Positions 1-11,502 of a stretch of 64,000 nt of DNA are shown piece by piece. The notes beneath the pieces are model-generated. The model had not been told where the DNA came from, did no database searches, and was given only the letters and a program-made list of their open reading frames with translations. Numbering within the stretch: the stretch's first letter is position 1; the number at the start of each line of letters is the position of its first letter. Source of the DNA: Oscheius tipulae. Taxonomy: Eukaryota; Nematoda; Chromadorea; Rhabditida; Rhabditidae. The stretch lies in the NCBI GenBank assembly GCA_037178975.1, contig JASJZH010000001.1:2294001-2358000 (forward strand), in the 5' to 3' direction. A program made the position numbers and the translations under genes.

Positions 1-1042
1 TGTGACTGCCCGAGAAAGGGACAACTGTTAGCTTTCGATAGAAAAGGAAAGGAACTGAAAAAGTACGGGAGACTGAAGGTGTTTCATCGGTCAAGGCTCT
101 GTCTCTCTGTCTCTTTGTCTCTCTGCTTCTCTGTGATTCTAAAATAGAAAGTAGGCAGGCGACCTTTCCCAGCTGTCTGCCCAAAGCAAGAATGGTCAAT
201 CTTTGAAATAACACTCGAGAACATGTTTCATTCAAAAGAGGGGGAGTACATGCGTGCTAAAGGGGGGTACAACAAAAAAAAATGACCTATATTGACCACA
301 TAGGTGGGGACCAACGGACATCGAACAAGGGATTGGCAGATACGAGATAAAGCATCCTGTTGGCAGAGTAGCCGACAACGGCAGGGGCAGATGTCCTCTG
401 GAAAACAGGAACAATTAGGAATTTGGTGATGAGGAGGGAAGATAGGGCCAAGAAAAAACAACAGCGACAGTCATGTAGATTTTTCGTGATGATAGGGAAG
501 GACGGAGGCTATGGCATGGCGGATGGTCAGTTGCAAACGTGAAGCAAGGGGAGATAAACTGAGAGTTTGGAACGTTAGTCCTCTGGGATGGCCCTTTTCT
601 TATTCTCCTGTTAGTGAAGTAGAGAAGCTAGGCGGACATAATGCAGTTGATGTCGAAGACCAGACCTAAATGATGTGTTTTTCAAATCTTGTAGTTTGTA
701 GTCTACTCGGAAATCGAAGACAGTTCCCAGAAGAGAGCCCCCTTCGAGTTTGAGGACGTGTAGGACATAGAGGAGAATCTGAAAGACGTATTTCCACCTT
801 TACCCCCGCGACGGCAAAGTCACCTTTTTCAGCCATAAAATTACCACAAACCTTGTTGCAAAAAGCAGTGGCTTATTGTATTGCCACAATAATATAAACA
901 TTTTCTGGATGGTTTCGTTTCAGGGAAAATGGGTATGCAGACTCCAGTTTTGAATGGCAAGTAATGTCCTAATCTCTAGTTTTGAATGGAACTGATCTCA
1001 GCAATTCAATCTGGGCATCAGTATACTTTTGTCTTTTCGCAG
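1..1042. other. No gene recognised
   Basis: Low-information sequence with (TCTGTC)n-like tracts near 100-130. The open frames on either strand are short and lack splice context or a protein-like composition. I see no RNA gene or promoter that I can support. Confidence 0.5.
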
Positions 1043-1923
1043 AAGCCTAACGATTCTCACATTTTGGAGCTGTATTTCACAGCCGTGTCAAGAGATGACT
1101 TTAAGAATTCGATGAAGAAGATGGCTCAGATCGACCAGGTACATTTTCATATTTTATTTCTAACATCTTTTACAGAATGCACCAAGTGTTCCGGTTCAAG
1201 TTCCTTGTCAGACGTACACATAACAGATCAATCCTGAATTGACTGAGTTCGAATGGAGGCAGTACGAGGACAAGAAAAGAAAACCCCAGCAGGTTATTTG
1301 CATCTATTTGACAAAAGACTTCGGAGCTCTTAGTATTCTTGCTTAATAAGGACGATCTCATTAAAATGAAGACTCTGGATGCTGAATGGCCACAATTGCG
1401 GCAGTTCCTTGACTCCTGTCCAAAGCCAGCATACCTTGGAAGAATGTAAACAGCTTTATTTTAAAAATTAACTTTCAGTCAGCCACAATGGCTTGAGCTT
1501 CGATTTTCGGCTGCTCTACAGTGAACTGCTCAGATGACATCTTCTCGAGAGTAAGGCTATCCCCCATGGGGCAGGCATTTGATTTGTTTCATGTTCACAG
1601 CCATTTTTTCAAATTTTTTTTTCGCTGATACTCTCATAAAGGTTCCGAACATCGAGAACTCGTTGAAGCTAAGACTTCAACTTGCCCTCGCCAAGAACGT
1701 AGGAGCAAATAACCATCCGTTGAACCTCTTGGAGAGAAAGCAATGGCCTGTTGCACTATTTAAAAGGTTCAATGAAAGTGGTTTCGAGTAACCTTCGAAA
1801 TGTAGATATTTTGTTTCCAGACAATCTTCTTCTGGTGTGGGGAAATTCGCCCTAAGCTTAAAGACAAACACTCTGCCGAAACTCTACGAGATGATTAGAT
1901 GTTACGATGTGGTGTTACAATAA
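1043..1923 (+). other. Exon-like segments of an unidentified gene or gene remnant
   Basis: Several open segments are bounded by plausible splice sites. They lie at 1043-1138 (after an acceptor at 1042, ending before GTAC), about 1227-1291 and 1351-1445, and then a longer one at about 1642-1790 that continues at 1821-1923 and ends in TAA. The first three join in phase 0. The middle part (1480-1640) does not give a continuous frame, so either an exon is missed or the gene is broken. The last two segments encode a helical stretch with the spacing of a death-like fold, containing WPVALFKRF and then LPKLYEMIRCYDVV. That assignment is weak and rests on pattern only. The segment lies just upstream of two protein kinase genes, which would suit an adaptor of the IRAK/Pelle type, but I cannot show a link. 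Confidence 0.3.
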
Positions 1924-2226
1924 AATTGAAACTACAGACTATTGGTGGAAATGGCTCTTTCCACAGAGCCCTGGTTGACTGTGAGGCGCTACTTCAAATC
2001 ACTTTATCGTACGGCGAGGAGATCCTAGAATATCAGGACTTTTCAGCCGCTGAAACTTTCTTCTGAACCTTTTTTGTATTATACTCTTTGTGATATAGCA
2101 CACTGAATTAGCATTACAAAAATCTAAAACCGATTGTATCATGTTCTTTTCGCAAATTTCATTGTGGAAATAAAAATGATCTTTTAAACTATCAGCCTAA
2201 TAGCTGCTCTTCTGACACATTTGTTT

Positions 2227-2290
2227 GCCTGTTCTATTCCCCACGGTCATTGATTTTTTACCTGAGCACCTGCGAGACACTGACCACACC
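2227..2290 (+). promoter_or_regulatory. Upstream block shared by the two tandem kinase genes (copy 1)
   Basis: This stretch is recognisably the same as 5425-5495, at nearly the same distance before the start codon of the next gene. Shared words include GCCTGTT, CCATTGATTTTTA (here GTCATTGATTTTTTA) and GAGACACTGA. It is either a retained part of the duplication unit or a conserved promoter/5' leader. I see no TATA box in it. Confidence 0.5.
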
Positions 2291-2322
2291 TGCTTCTCGC
2301 CAGCATTTGCATCTTTTACGCA

Positions 2323-4833
2323 ATGACAAAAAAACCACCAGAATCTGGTTTGTATTTACATTTTCTCAATGTACTCTGTTTTAGAGATTGAGGAATACAC
2401 CCTTGATGATTTTGACGACAAGATACATGTGGGAAGCGGAGAGTTTGCATATGTGTATGCAGTTAACTCCAGAAGACTCGGGTAAAACAATTGAAGGTTG
2501 TTATGTTCCAGTTTTAGAAAAGTGGCTATCAAATGTTATAAAACTCCAGAGAAAAAGCAAGATATGCAGGAAGTACAGATATTGTTAAAAGTGAGCAGCA
2601 ATTCTCTTTTTTCGATTATTTCTTTTAGAACTCAAGACACCCGAACATTATACGACTGTTCGGAATCATTGTCGAAAAGGATGATCGTATTCATTGTTGG
2701 GGATACGTGACTGAGCTGATGCACTCCAGCTTATCAAAATGTGAGTTTTTTTTGTTTAGATCGTGTTTAGATTCTGAAGTTCAGGCATACATGATCTTAA
2801 TTTTTCTTATAATTACCTTCGAGCATACACCTGGATCGAGCAAATTGCTTGTGGACTGAAATACTTACACGGCAAGGAGATAATTCATCGCGACATCAAA
2901 CCATTAAAGTTATTCTGTTTTTTTTTTCAAATATGATCTATCATGTTCCAGCATACTTCTCGATGTATCATACGAAAATGTTCGATTGTGCGATTTTGGA
3001 ATCGCTCGACAATACTCTTTTGGCACAATGACCGGCGGGTACCCCAGAACGCTCTCCTCTATGGAACAATTATTTGCAGCATGGGAACACTTTCCTACAT
3101 GGCTCCCGAAAACTTGAACAGCAGGAAATATGACTATTCTACCGATATCTATTCGTTGACTATAACGTCGTGGGAAATTTTTTACAGACGGTTTTTATAT
3201 AGATGTCTGTTTGCACCACGTTAAATTTCAGGAAGCCTTACTATCATTTACAATATGAGGTTTTGAAGTTATTAGAGGCTATTACCAATGGTGCTCGACC
3301 AGTTGTTGACGCTAAATTGGATATTGACTTACAAAATTTCATTAAAAGGTTTGCACTAGTCAAAGTTAAAAAGTAATTCGTGAAGTAGTCGATCGACTGC
3401 CATCTGAACCACGGTTTTAATGACCAAAGAGAGACTGAGATAGAATAATACTTATTAAAGTTCAAATAACAGGGCAGTATCATAAACAACCGGTGCGCGA
3501 GCGACCTCACACTGATCTTTCTCCCTCAAGAAAGTACTAGACAGCGACTTCACTCCGGCATCGACAAAAGACAAAATTGCAAACAATGTATTTTAGAGGA
3601 TGGAAAAGCGAATCTTCCAAGCGACCAAGTATTAATGATTTTATGGAGTTTGTCAGGAGGAAACTAGAGGAACCAAGTACAGAAAACATTTCATTTCAGT
3701 GGGTTCCTTATACTTCCTATATAGAATTTACAGTGCTACAATTGATAAACCAGAATCTGTTGCTGTTGCTAATGTAATCGCAGTACCGACATCTTCTAAC
3801 GGCAAAAATAAGCATCCACCAACTCAAAAAACATCTCCGAATCCCCAAACACCAGATCAGCAAGTCAATCAGGACTTTATCATCCACAACATCGAATTGA
3901 ATGACAAAGTTATCAGTCGCTTTCTGAGACGAATGTCGCCAACTCAAATACGGGACTTTCAGCAGAAATTGGATAATCTGAGCCTTGAAGAAAACACTCT
4001 AATTATTGCTCCAATTAATTTCTCCGAACAGAACAAGGAGGCTCTAAGAAAATGGGCGGAGAAAAATGTGTCTGGTCATCATCGTGAGATCTCGGTGGCT
4101 AAAGGCGATTTACTGCTTATAAAGAATTTCAAGACTTCCAACTTTATGAATACTCTGAAGAAGTTATTTTCTGTGCCCACACTTCAAACGCCTGTTCCTT
4201 CCTATCCATCGGGCAAGCAGCTAAATCCGCCAAAGGAGGTCGGAATTTTGATAGCCGGTGATCATCGAATCAACTTGAAAACCTTTATTTTACATGCCAT
4301 CGCAACATACAGTCGTAAAATCTTGGGACGCTTCAGGGAATCCGTGGAAAAAACTCAGTTTCCACTGGACGGATACATGAATTCCTTTTTACTGGCAAAG
4401 GGCGGCAAAGGATCATTGAGTGAACGTTTTAATGAGACGCGCAGCGAATTGAAGCAGATTAAAACCGGCTGTCTTTTCTTCTACGTGGATACTGGTACTA
4501 ATCAGGATGTTCTCACAATACTCGAATCTGAGCCGATTGGAAGCCTCATACTTGTTGCAGTTTGCGAAGAAAGCTGCTCTGTACAGGTACCTAGTTCTGT
4601 CATTTTCATCTAAAATTGCATTGAGATTCAAAAAAAGGTAGTGGAATTGTACGGTGCTAAAGTACTAAAATGTCCGATTCTGTTGTTAAACAAGTGTGAT
4701 CTCGTTGATAGAAAGGTATGTTTAAATATCTGATTACTAAAGGAAATAAATTTAGGAGGCAGAACATCTTGAAGCTGTCACCAAAGTTATTGAAGCCTGT
4801 ATTAGCAAAGCAGCTGCTCTCGGTAGTAAATGA
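2323..4833 (+). CDS. Protein kinase with C-terminal degenerate GTPase-like domain (copy A)
   Basis: Twelve exons: 2323-2347, 2385-2481, 2518-2590, 2629-2740, 2785-2908, 2952-3038, 3080-3190, 3232-3348, 3597-3698, 3725-4586, 4638-4715, 4756-4833; all phases agree and give 621 residues. The N-terminal half is a complete kinase domain of TKL-like appearance, with glycine loop GSGEFAYV, VAIK lysine, HRDIKP catalytic loop, DFG, APEN and the late Arg in SSKRPSINDF. After about 90 residues of unfamiliar sequence comes a second fold. It has a strand and loop GILIAGDHRINLKTF where a P-loop would sit (no GKS), strands LFFYVDTGT and LILVAVCEE, and then LLLNKCDL, a good G4 (NKxD) motif, followed by a terminal helix. 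The order kinase-then-GTPase is the reverse of Roco/LRRK proteins. The catalytic motifs suggest a live kinase; nucleotide binding by the tail is doubtful. Substrates and pathway are unknown. The next gene is its tandem duplicate. Confidence 0.85.
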
Positions 4834-5424
4834 TCTCTACTTCATTATTATTGCTTTGGCGTTAGAAGTTGTGAGGAAATATTTATTCGCAATTGTTTTC
4901 AATGCCAGTCTTTGTGTGGTGGAAATGAGTTGTTGTTGCTTTCCGCTAAGGAAAATCCTGCAATATTTTTGCAACTACACGAAACAGTTCTTATGTTACA
5001 AAACCTAACATTCAATTTATTGTTAGTCGAACCCATACAAGTCAGTGTCTAAACAAAACTAGCAATCATCAATGACTTTTAAAAGGATGCGAATCCTGAC
5101 GGCTACAAACGCCTAACTACAAAGGCTGACTATTGCTCAGAGAAAAGTGAAACGAAAGGTGCTGGGAATTAAAATTCTCAAAACGAAAACAAAGCGACTG
5201 GATTCACCGTCGAAAACATTTGAAAATTTTTTGTTCCTACTACACGGATGCGGCAGGCTAGAGAAGAAAGAAAAGAGTAGCTTGAACCATGGGAGTGGCA
5301 AGGGAACTCTGATCGGTTAGATACTCCTTTGATTCCGTCAATGATTCGTACCTCAACCGCTCTATGTATTCACCACTCTTTAAAAACAAACGCGATCAGC
5401 CCTGCGGGCGTACTTCTCTCCTCT
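4834..5424. other. Spacer between the tandem kinase genes
   Basis: AT-rich spacer with short open frames only. I see no gene, RNA or repeat beyond the conserved block that begins at 5425. Confidence 0.5.
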
Positions 5425-5495
5425 GCCTGTTTTTCCCCGCGGCCATTGATTTTTATTTGTCCACATGTGAGACACTGAATAGGCTCCTTCCCCGT
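5425..5495 (+). promoter_or_regulatory. Upstream block shared by the two tandem kinase genes (copy 2)
   Basis: Counterpart of 2227-2290, ending about 12 nt before the start codon of the second kinase gene. It contains GCCATTGATTTTTA and GTGAGACACTGA. The neighbouring spacer does not match between the two genes to the same degree, which suggests either functional constraint or the edge of the duplicated unit. Confidence 0.5.
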
Positions 5496-5507
5496 TTTTT
5501 AAAGACA

Positions 5508-7867
5508 ATGGGCGAAAAACCACCAGAAAAAGGTAAAAACACGTGTTATTCTCAAATTTTTGTTTCAGAAATTAAAGAGTTCAGAGAGGACGATTTTTCC
5601 GACCTCAAAATATTAGGAGAGGGAGGTCAAGCCTATGTGTATTCTGCGTACTCGACCAAATTTGGGCAAGAGCGTTAAAAGCAAACTATGAGACTCTTAT
5701 TCAGAGATGTGGCATTAAAAATTTATACGAAGGCAGTGAGTAAAAAAGAAATGCAGGAAGTACAACTGTTGTTGAATGTGAGTGCCGTTTACATTTTTTA
5801 TTTGGTTAATTTTTATTTTGTAGGCTTCCAAACATCCTAATATCATGCTACTGTACGGAATCGTGGTCAAAGAAGACGACGATGAATACTGTATGGGATA
5901 TGTTATGAATCTGATGTACTCTAGTCTATCAAAATGTGAGCTTTTGTTTCAGATATATGATAACTGTAGCTTTCCTTGTAATTTTTAATAGTTTATCAGA
6001 ATTATCAGTAATTGCTGAAGGTGAAATAGGTCCATCGTAAGAAACAACTAAGTACCACAGGCTTCAGGTATTCGCGACCTTTCGTTTTCATATAACTTCG
6101 TCCGAGCATACTCCTGGATCGAACAGACTGCCTATGCTTTGCAATATTTACACAGTAACAAAGTGCTTCATCGAGACATTAAGCCATCAAAGTCAGTAAA
6201 TAGACTTCAGTTCCAAATCTATCCTTCCCAGTATTCTCGTAGATGAGTCGTGTAAAAGAATTCGTCTCTGCGACTTTGGAGTAGCTCGTCCGTTTTCATC
6301 CGACACAGTAACGAGCTGGTTCATTCAGCCAACTTTCTGAAAAATACCAACTTGCAGCACGGGTACCGTCTATTATATTGCTCCGGAAAACATCAATTAT
6401 TCTAAATACGACCATGCGACCGATATCTATTCTTTAACTGTAACGGCGTGGGAAATATTTCATAGACGGTTCATTTACCAATTTTAAAATAGGAAGTTAC
6501 AGAGTTCCTTTCGATCATCTGCCAGTCAGGGATTTTATGCCAGTGCTAATAGCCGTTATACGTGGTGAACGTCCAGTTATAGATCCTCATTTTGATTCAG
6601 AACTGCGAGCTTTCATTGAGAGGTTAGTTAACACTGTTTCCACAATAATTTATTTTTAGGGGCTGGAATGAGAATCGTCTCGAGCGGCCGAAGCTTTCCG
6701 ATTTTATCGAACTAGTCAGAAGAAAACGATTGGAGCCAGGTGCTAAGATCTTGATTTCTTTACCGTGAGTTGACTTCTTTTACCTTATACAGATATTTCA
6801 GAAGTACAACTGACATAGCGACACCTATTCTCGATGCTGATGTTACTATGGTATCGGTAGCTTCTAACAACGAACAATCGTGCCAACCCGTGAATCATGA
6901 CTATATACTTCACAGAGTTAAGCTGACCTACAAAGTTATCAACCGCTTTTTGAGTCGGATGTCACCGGTTCAAATACAAGCTTTTCGACGGAAGTTGGAA
7001 AATTCCCTGGATGATAAACCTATCATCCTCGCTCCGAGGGACTTCACCGAGGAAAGCCAAGGAAAACTGAACAATTGGCTGAAGAGCAGGGAAGACTCCT
7101 ACCCATTTCACGAAATCTCCGTAGCAGAGGGCGACGTTATAATTCTAACGAGCCCTAAATCTTCTCACGTGTGCAACTACTTCCAAGAATTTCCCTTTGG
7201 GAATCTTCAGCTCAAGGCTCCGAACTACCGTCTTGATGCACTGCCTCCAGAGAAGCAAATGGATTCACCAAAAGAACTGAACATCTTGATGACTGGTGAC
7301 TCTCGTCTCGACTTAAAAAGTTTCTGTTCATGTTCCTTCGCTACATACAGCCGACAAGTTCTGGGACGGCTTAAAGAATCCGAGGATGAAACGCGAATTC
7401 CTCTGGACGGGATTATGAACTCTTTTTTTGTTGTCAAAGACGGTGAAGGGACATTGAGCCAGCGGTTTGCTGAGACTGTCGACGAATTGGTTGAAGTCGC
7501 GGTCGTCTGTCTTTTCATTTATATGGATTTCTGGAGGAATATGGAGCTGTTTGAAATACTCACTGCTGTTCAGATTGAAAAGATTATAATTGTTGGAGTC
7601 TGTGAGACGATCTACTTTGAGCAGGCACTTTTTCCTAATTATAGATCTAAAGTAGAATTTAGGCTCGTAAAAAACTTGCTACGATATATGGAGAAAAGGC
7701 TACAAAGTCTCAAGTTCTGTTTTTGAAGAAAGCTGATCTTTTTGAGAAAAAGGTAATGAAAAAGTTCGATAATCAAACTAGAAATTAAGAACGCTGAACA
7801 TGTTGAGGCTGTTGGCAAAGTTATCGACGAGTGCATTGACAGAGCCAGAAGTTTTTTTTACTGTTAA
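5508..7867 (+). CDS. Protein kinase with C-terminal degenerate GTPase-like domain (copy B)
   Basis: Tandem paralogue of the preceding gene: exons 5508-5532, 5569-5665, 5705-5777, 5824-5935, 6068-6191, 6232-6318, 6358-6468, 6503-6622, 6660-6764, 6793-7624, 7663-7752, 7790-7867 (617 residues). Eight exon lengths are identical to copy A and the others differ by small multiples of three. Kinase motifs are intact: GEGGQAYV, VALK, HRDIKP, CDFGVAR, APEN. The tail keeps the same strands (ILMTGDSRLDLKSF; VCLFIYMD; IIIVGVCE) but the G4 position reads LFLKKADLF instead of NKxD, so it is further from a working GTPase than copy A. Two introns (5666-5704 and 7625-7662) fit the copy A frame only if they begin with GC rather than GT. 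If those sites are not used, the gene would be a pseudogene. Function unknown. Confidence 0.78.
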
Positions 7868-7972
7868 AGACCATTTGCTTGTTTCACACGGAAAAAAATT
7901 TAATTAAGATAATTCGAAGTGCTGAAAACAGCTCAGGCATGTTTATTTACAATTGAATACCAACAGTGTATA

Positions 7973-8376
7973 TTAATATAAAACACAAACAAACAAGATG
8001 ATAAGTACAGCGAGCACGATGCCGAAAAGAAGGACAGAAATACACAAGCAGGATCCGCTTTGCTCCGGCGGCAATTTTGCATCTTCTGAAATACAGATTT
8101 TAGCAAAAATAATCTAGAAATACCGCAAGCTGTTGAACAGTGACTTGACTCTCTTCTACAGTGATTAACAGGCGTACTGTATATATTTTCAGGTGTATAG
8201 GTTGTCCAGGGTTGTGCATAGGCTGGGGGAGGAAAAACAGACCCCAATTCGATGTTCTGGATAGTAGGTGGAGAAGAAGAAGTGAAGCTATCGAGAAAGG
8301 AAGAAGGATAAGCGCCAGTTCCAATGGAGTAGTCCAATGCTCTTGGAGAAGGAACTGCTCCTTGGCCAATAATCAT
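7973..8376 (-). CDS. Small tail-anchored membrane protein with a PPxY motif
   Basis: Two exons, 8376-8178 and 8085-7973, joined in phase 1, give 103 residues. The N-terminal part is polar and rich in Ser and Pro, and carries PPPAY, a PPxY motif of the kind bound by WW domains (for example in Nedd4-type ubiquitin ligases). The second exon encodes a single hydrophobic segment (CISVLLFGIVLAVLIILF) that ends only five residues before the stop, so the protein should be C-terminally anchored with its N-terminus in the cytosol. I chose the second in-frame ATG because the first overlaps a TATAAAT box at 8408-8414. Similar architecture recurs at 16.8, 25.3, 29.4, 31.5 and 34.8 kb. No family name recognised. 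Confidence 0.7.
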
Positions 8377-8407
8377 TTTGGATTGATGAGACCAGGAAAT
8401 CAAGGGC

Positions 8408-8414
8408 ATTTATA
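8408..8414 (-). promoter_or_regulatory. TATA box of the PPxY membrane protein gene
   Basis: TATAAAT on the minus strand, about 32 nt before the chosen start codon. It implies a very short 5' leader and excludes the upstream in-frame ATG as the usual start. Confidence 0.55.
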
Positions 8415-8674
8415 GGTTGAACTGATAAGGAGAACTGTTCCTGTGACGTAAAATAGGGACGGAACAGGTGGTCTTTCCATGAGAACGGGAACAGTATGAG
8501 AAAGTGACGAGAGTGATTGGTCAGAAACCATGTGGGTGTTATTTTTAAATTTGATGACTAATAGAAAGGAGGAACGAGGATCAGATACTGGTCGCAACAG
8601 GCAAAATTCCGCAGCTTTTTCAAGGATCCCAAAGATTCATTACAAACAGAGATATGTACAAACACACAATATTT

Positions 8675-9327
8675 TTATCGTCCTTGTGGATTAGCTCCGG
8701 TCAGACTGTAGTCGATATCATCATAATTCGGACCTCCTTGAACTACTGGAGCTGCTCTAGCTGCTGGTTTGGGTGCTGGAGCTGGCGCAGGTTTGTTGCT
8801 CGGCAGCTTAAAATTTATATATTTATTAAATTTCAAACTGCAAGCTTACCGGCTCGTCGTAGTCAGAAGCGTCGGGAACTGGGGCAGGAGCTGGTCCTGG
8901 TCCTGGTCGATTAACAGCCACTGGTGCTGGAGCCGGTGCGGGTGGTTTTATAAAGCTTTGGAAGACTTGTGGCTGGATAAATTGTGGTGCAGCTTTGAAA
9001 ACTTGCTGGAAAGCAGGGTTCTGGAAGGCAGGAGCTACTTGTTGGAAAATTTGCTGAATTTTATATTATGAAAGAAAGTTTAGATCACTTACTCCAAAGC
9101 CCCCTCCTCCACCGCCGCCACCGAACAGACCACCCAGTCCGGAGAGAAAATCTTGACCCTGAAAGCTTAACCTTTAGCCTCCGAACAGTGACAAAGTTGT
9201 ATTTGTTGAAATTGAAAAATTGTCAGTTTACGCGTACGATCTCACAGTACAGACTTTATACAGCACAATAATGCATACTCACCTCAGAAAATCCAACGAA
9301 TATGGCTAAGACTAGAAATAGTTGCAT
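8675..9327 (-). CDS. Secreted Gly/Pro/Ala-rich protein
   Basis: Four exons (9327-9283, 9158-9093, 9053-8850, 8806-8675), all phase 0, encode 148 residues. The first exon is a signal peptide (MQLFLVLAIFVGF). It is followed by a glycine run, a Gln/Phe-rich stretch with repeated FQ pairs, two PAPAPAP-type blocks, and acidic DYDEP and YDDIDY patches. There is no cysteine in the mature part. Such low-complexity secreted proteins are often structural (cuticle, pharyngeal lining, eggshell), but I cannot say which. Comparable low-complexity secreted genes lie at 50.0, 56.3, 59.0 and 62.5 kb. Confidence 0.75.
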
Positions 9328-9515
9328 TTTGTGGTGACAAGAGTGTTCTCAAGCGCCCGTGTCCCCCAAAACGAAAGTGGCAAACTGGTCTCCAAGTCAC
9401 TAGCAGCATGTGTAATCACACATTTTTCGTTGTGTTCTCGGGTCCACATTGGACTATTTCCCACTGGATAGTGTCAGCTGTACTAAAAACGTGTCTTCTG
9501 ACTCATGACTCCCTT

Positions 9516-9904
9516 TTATTCCTTCCGCTTCTGTTGATGCTGCACGGCATGAAATTGTTTCACTGACGGTTCTTCCAGAAGACGGCTGTTCTCTTTCAGC
9601 TGCTTCGTCGCGAAGTACTCCTTACTCATGACATCCACCGTCAAATTCGCAGCTCTCTCCAATCGCGTCAAGAACCTGTTCCGGACTTCTGACAGTTCTG
9701 GCAGATTAAAGATGTTGACAGCAATCATCAGCTCCAGAAAGTCCTTGGTCATCTCCTCCAATTTAGCTTCGACCGATTTTGCCTTCAGAGACTGGAAGAA
9801 CACGTCCGCGTCGTCGTTCTGTCGGAAACGAAGACTAAAGGCTTCAAACCTTATACAGAACAACGACTTCTTTGATCCAAACAGCTTCGCGAGCGCCTCG
9901 ACAG
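9516..9904 (-). CDS. Hypothetical helical protein, 5' end not found
   Basis: One long open exon starting after an acceptor at about 9905 and ending with TAA at 9516. It encodes about 129 residues, predicted largely helical, with a charged Lys/Gln-rich tail. No ATG in frame lies near the start of the exon, so an upstream exon is missing or the gene is truncated. No family recognised. Amphipathic spacing around LEEMTKDFLELMIAVNIF could form a coiled coil. Confidence 0.4.
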
Positions 9905-10052
9905 CTTATGTTGAAAAACTTTGTTTCCCACCAATTTATAATGTAATCACTCGATAAGGAAGCCTGAAGCAAACCAGTAGAATAACGGGACAGTGACAGT
10001 GGCTCCTTACATAAATGAATGGCTTAGCTCGATAAAACAGATTAAAAGTTTA

Positions 10053-11502
10053 TTAGCGGACAACTTGAGGTAAGTTAGCGATGCTGAGACGAACCGCCGC
10101 AAGAGAACTGCCTCTTCTTGGACCGCTGTGGTTCAGGATACTTGATTTTCGGTCCATAAAGTTCTGAAATTGGGAAATAAGAACACATTGTCTCTCTTTT
10201 CCCTGTATCTTTGTCTCTGTCTCTCTGTATGCCCATTCCTCTGCTCACCGGATTCATCATGTTTATAACTTTCGTTCTGCGAATCCCCAGCAAGTTCATC
10301 ATTTCGTCCCGCAATCGATTGTTAAGAAATACAAAACACCACGGATTTACATAGCTCAGTTCACTTGTAATGATCGGATAGTACTCTCTTATGTGGTTGA
10401 GAGTGTGAGTATAATCCTAAATTAATCTGTAAAGAACAGTTCTTTAGACTCTAACCTCTTTAACTAAAAGAATGTAAAACTGAATAGAATGATAAGCTAA
10501 GCAGTTCATCATCGCAAAGACTTGAACAAACACCTGGACGGAGAGACGAAATTCTCTGGTTTTCCTGAAAAGGATCATGTAAGAAACGAGCAAAAAAACA
10601 ATACCTGAAACTAAGAAAAACGTCAATCTTTCTCGAACTTTTCCGATAAATGGCTCCCACCACAGCCAGGTAGCAGAGTCCAGAGACTGCAGAGTTGAAG
10701 ATGAGAGTTAAACAGGCGATTCCAGAGGACAACTGAAATCAGAGACTCGAATCCCTGGGACTTCTAACTCACTCCCAGTTGCATAGGACTGACTTCCATT
10801 CCGGCAGTCTCGGGATCGAACCATTTGTCAAAATTGATAGTTACCGGTAGCATGATTACAAAGGTAGGTCCCCAATGAATCAGAAGGATCGTGTAGAGAG
10901 GCTGCTGTTTATATGCCTAAAGCTTTCTGAGCAGCGGTCTTCGATTCGAACTTACGTCGTTTGTGATGTCTTTCACAAAGACTAGATATCTCTGAATGCT
11001 GAAAAGCATGATCCCGTTTGACCGAAGAACCAGAAAGAAGTAAATGTTGTTGTAGGCTAGAGGAGCTGCCCAGGCACTGTTGGCTAAGAAAAATGGATTC
11101 GAGGTGTTAAGACTTTGGAGAACGTTGGTGAAGAAGTATACAATTATGGCTAGCAGATCGGCGAATCCCTGAAGAGTATCGAGTACAGACAGAAAGACAG
11201 AGTGACAAGGTGACAGGGTGACAGAGAGATAAAGATACTCCTACCTGAGATATGATCAAGTTGTAGAAAACATCATTAAGCCGTCTAGTAGCCATGATAG
11301 CGTTACCCGCACTGACTGAAGGCTTCCTAACACAAATAGTCACAATAATGAGCAAATAAAGTGGCAATGACGGTGCACTAACACCCACGAAGAACCAATA
11401 CTGCCATCGCATCTCGTTGAAAATGGTAGCGTTCATTCTTCTTGGAGCCTGGGTGGTAGGAAAGACTGATTCGTTGGCAGAATCCAACACGGATAAGTTC
11501 AT
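10053..11502 (-). CDS. Nematode seven-transmembrane chemoreceptor-like GPCR
   Basis: Seven exons (11502-11245, 11168-10956, 10916-10773, 10732-10605, 10564-10456, 10416-10249, 10163-10053) give 376 residues with consistent phases. The product has an N-terminal Asn-rich segment (NATIF, possible glycosylation), then hydrophobic segments such as SLPLYLLIIVTICV, GFADLLAIIVYFF, LYTILLIHW, GIACLTLIF and VFVQVFAMMNCLAYHSI. The last helix ends in SYVNPWCFVFLNNRLRDEM, which resembles the end of serpentine receptors of the Srg/Srv superfamily. The exact family is uncertain. Likely a sensory or peptide receptor at the cell surface. No neighbouring gene suggests a ligand. Confidence 0.8.

Noticed and set aside
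228-461. Two overlapping minus-strand open frames, proline and cysteine rich
   Set aside because: They are frames of one another over the same bases, and no splice sites, promoter or domain support either.
2323-7867. LRRK/Roco family assignment for the kinases
   Set aside because: The order is kinase first, there is no COR domain or leucine-rich repeat, and the GTPase motifs are incomplete.
9628-9957. Plus-strand open frame of 109 codons
   Set aside because: Antisense of the more protein-like minus-strand exon at 9516-9904.
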